A stretch of 64,000 nucleotides of DNA from Piscicola geometra (taxonomy: Eukaryota > Annelida > Clitellata > Hirudinida > Piscicolidae). The stretch's first letter is position 1, and every line of letters begins with the position of its first letter. The position numbers and the translations under genes were made by a program. The notes below the pieces were generated by a model. The model did no database searches. It was given only the letters and a program-made list of their open reading frames with translations, and had not been told where the DNA came from. Positions 62,862-64,000 of the stretch are shown piece by piece. The stretch lies in assembly GCA_943735955.1 (NCBI GenBank), contig CALSEQ010000033.1, positions 899,001 through 963,000 on the forward strand. The letters are read 5' to 3'.

Positions 62862-64000
62862 TGTGAATATGCAATATATGTAAATATGCAATATATGTAA
62901 ATATGCAAAAATGCAATATATGCAAATATGCAATATATGCAAATATGCAATATATGTAAATATGCAATTTATGTAAATATGCAATATATGTAAATATGCA
63001 ATATATGTAAATATGCAATATATGTAAATATGCAATATATGTAAATATGCAATAAATGTAAATATGCAATATATGTAAATATGCAATATATGTAAATATG
63101 CAATATATGTAAATATGCAATAAATGTAAATATGCAATATATGTAAATATGCAATATATGAAAATATGCAATATATGTAAATATGCAAATATGCAAATAT
63201 GCAATATATGCAAATATGCAATATATGCAAATATGCAATATATGTAAATATGCAATATATGTAAATATGAAATATATATAAATATGCAATATATGTAAAT
63301 ATGCAATATATGTAAATATGCAATATATGTGAATATGCAATATATGTAAAAATGCAATATATGTAAATATGCAATATATGAAAATATGCAATATATGTAA
63401 ATATGCAAATATGCAATATATGCAAATATGCAATATATGCAAACATGCAATATATGTAAATATGCAATATATGTAAATATGCAATATATGTAAATATGCA
63501 ATATATGTAAATATGCAATATATGTAAATATGCAATATATGTAATTATGCAATATATGAAAATATGCAATATATGTAAATATGCAAATATGCAATATATG
63601 CAAATATGCAATATATGCAAACATGCAATATATGTAAATATGCAATATATGTAAATATGCAATATATGTAAATATGCAATATGTGTAAATATGCAATATA
63701 TGTAAATATGCAATATATGTAAATATGCAATATATGTAAATATGCAATATAAGTGAATATGCAATATATGTAAATATGCAATATATGTAAATATGCAAAA
63801 AATGCAATATATGCAAATATGCAATACATGTAAATATGCAATATATGTAAATATGCAATATATGTAAATATGCAATATATGTAAATATGCAATATATGTA
63901 AATATGCAATATATGTAAATATGCAATATATGTAAATATGCAATATATGTAAATATGCAATATATGTAAATATGCAATATATGTAAATATGCAATATATG
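62862..64000 (+). repeat. Tail of the array, continuing past the window
   Basis: Typical N units with half-unit cassettes, including variants CAAAAATG (near 62,908) and CAAAAAATG (near 63,796), which look like half-units with extra A. No satellite edge, flanking gene or unique sequence appears before base 64,000. Confidence 0.85.

Larger units (their letters stand above)
1..64000 (+). repeat. 17-bp AT-rich satellite array filling the whole window
   Basis: Seen directly: the window is a head-to-tail array of about 3,700 copies of the 17-mer ATGTAAATATGCAATAT. Many copies match exactly; the rest mostly carry one or two substitutions (TAAATATG to CAAATATG, GAAAATATG, TAAATTTG, TAAAGATG, TAAACATG; CAATATATG to CAATAAATG, CAATACATG, CAATGTATG, CAATTTATG). 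All copies have the same orientation, and no inverted block or unique sequence was found. Base composition of the consensus is 8 A, 6 T, 2 G, 1 C, with no CpG. Phase changes come mainly from inserted 8-bp half-units. Inference: heterochromatic satellite of a eukaryote. The family is not one I recognise. The array runs off both ends, so its true length is unknown. Confidence 0.98.

Noticed and set aside
1..64000. CRISPR-like array, because of regular short repeats.
   Set aside because: There are no unique spacers: the sequence between any two repeats is the same repeat. No cas genes or leader are present.
1..64000. Telomere repeat or organellar AT-rich control region.
   Set aside because: There is no G-rich telomere-type unit and no strand switch, and no organellar gene, tRNA or rRNA appears anywhere in 64 kb.
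1..64000. Hairpins, terminators or small structured RNAs from the short palindromes ATAT and ATGCAT.
   Set aside because: The palindromes are 4-6 bp, AT-rich and present in the unit or common variants, so no stable stem longer than these is predicted by eye.

Overview
The window is one uninterrupted, head-to-tail satellite DNA array. Everything from base 1 to base 64,000 derives from a single 17-bp unit, consensus ATGTAAATATGCAATAT (rotated below as N = CAATATATGTAAATATG). The unit is 82% A+T (8 A, 6 T, 2 G, 1 C), has no CpG, and lies in one orientation throughout. I see no gene, RNA gene, mobile element, CRISPR array or unique sequence, and neither edge of the array is in the window. A homogeneous AT-rich satellite this long points to a eukaryotic chromosome (centromeric, pericentromeric or other heterochromatin). 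I do not recognise the family and cannot name the organism.

The unit is built from two related halves, CAATATATG (9 bp) and TAAATATG (8 bp). A common variant, C = CAATATATGCAAATATG, makes the halves almost identical. Next to C units there is very often an extra lone half-unit, h = CAAATATG. The array is therefore a lattice of N units broken by cassettes of one h plus usually one to three C units. Every h-to-h distance I measured without an indel is 17n+8 bp (or 17n+16 where two h are present). The value 212 bp (12 units plus h) recurs in regions tens of kb apart, so the array has a 12.5-mer higher-order repeat.

Layout by larger-scale duplication: 1-6.36 kb, ~2.05-kb higher-order repeat; 6.36-10.4 kb, shorter derivatives; 10.4-15.26 kb, mixed; 15.26-18.1 kb, 1,441-bp tandem duplication; 18.38-19.57 kb, 593-bp tandem duplication; 19.6-24.6 kb, 949/1,619/2,568-bp repeats; 24.6-33.7 kb, interleaved repeats of about 0.5-3.5 kb; 33.7-38.25 kb, 1,908-bp duplication; 38.25-41.07 kb, 822-bp duplication (block G); 41.07-47.47 kb, block H with 1,211- and 1,863-bp repeats; 47.47-52.77 kb, two near-identical 2,654-bp copies of G; 52.77-57.94 kb, second copy of H lacking about 1.2 kb; 57.5-59.6 kb, 992-bp duplication; 59.86-62.86 kb, two near-identical 1,501-bp copies; 62.86-64 kb, tail.

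The minus strand shows very long open frames, up to 1,337 codons. They are a by-product of the repeat: the reverse complement of the unit has no stop in any frame, and because 17 is not a multiple of 3 it reads as a 17-residue periodic peptide. I reject them as genes. The plus strand is closed, because each unit carries ATG directly followed by TAA. Any biology here would be chromosomal or RNA-level. The most testable ideas are the 212-bp higher-order period, the cassette arrays of the POU octamer ATGCAAAT, and the Pumilio-type element UGUAAAUA that nearly every unit would present if the plus strand were transcribed.
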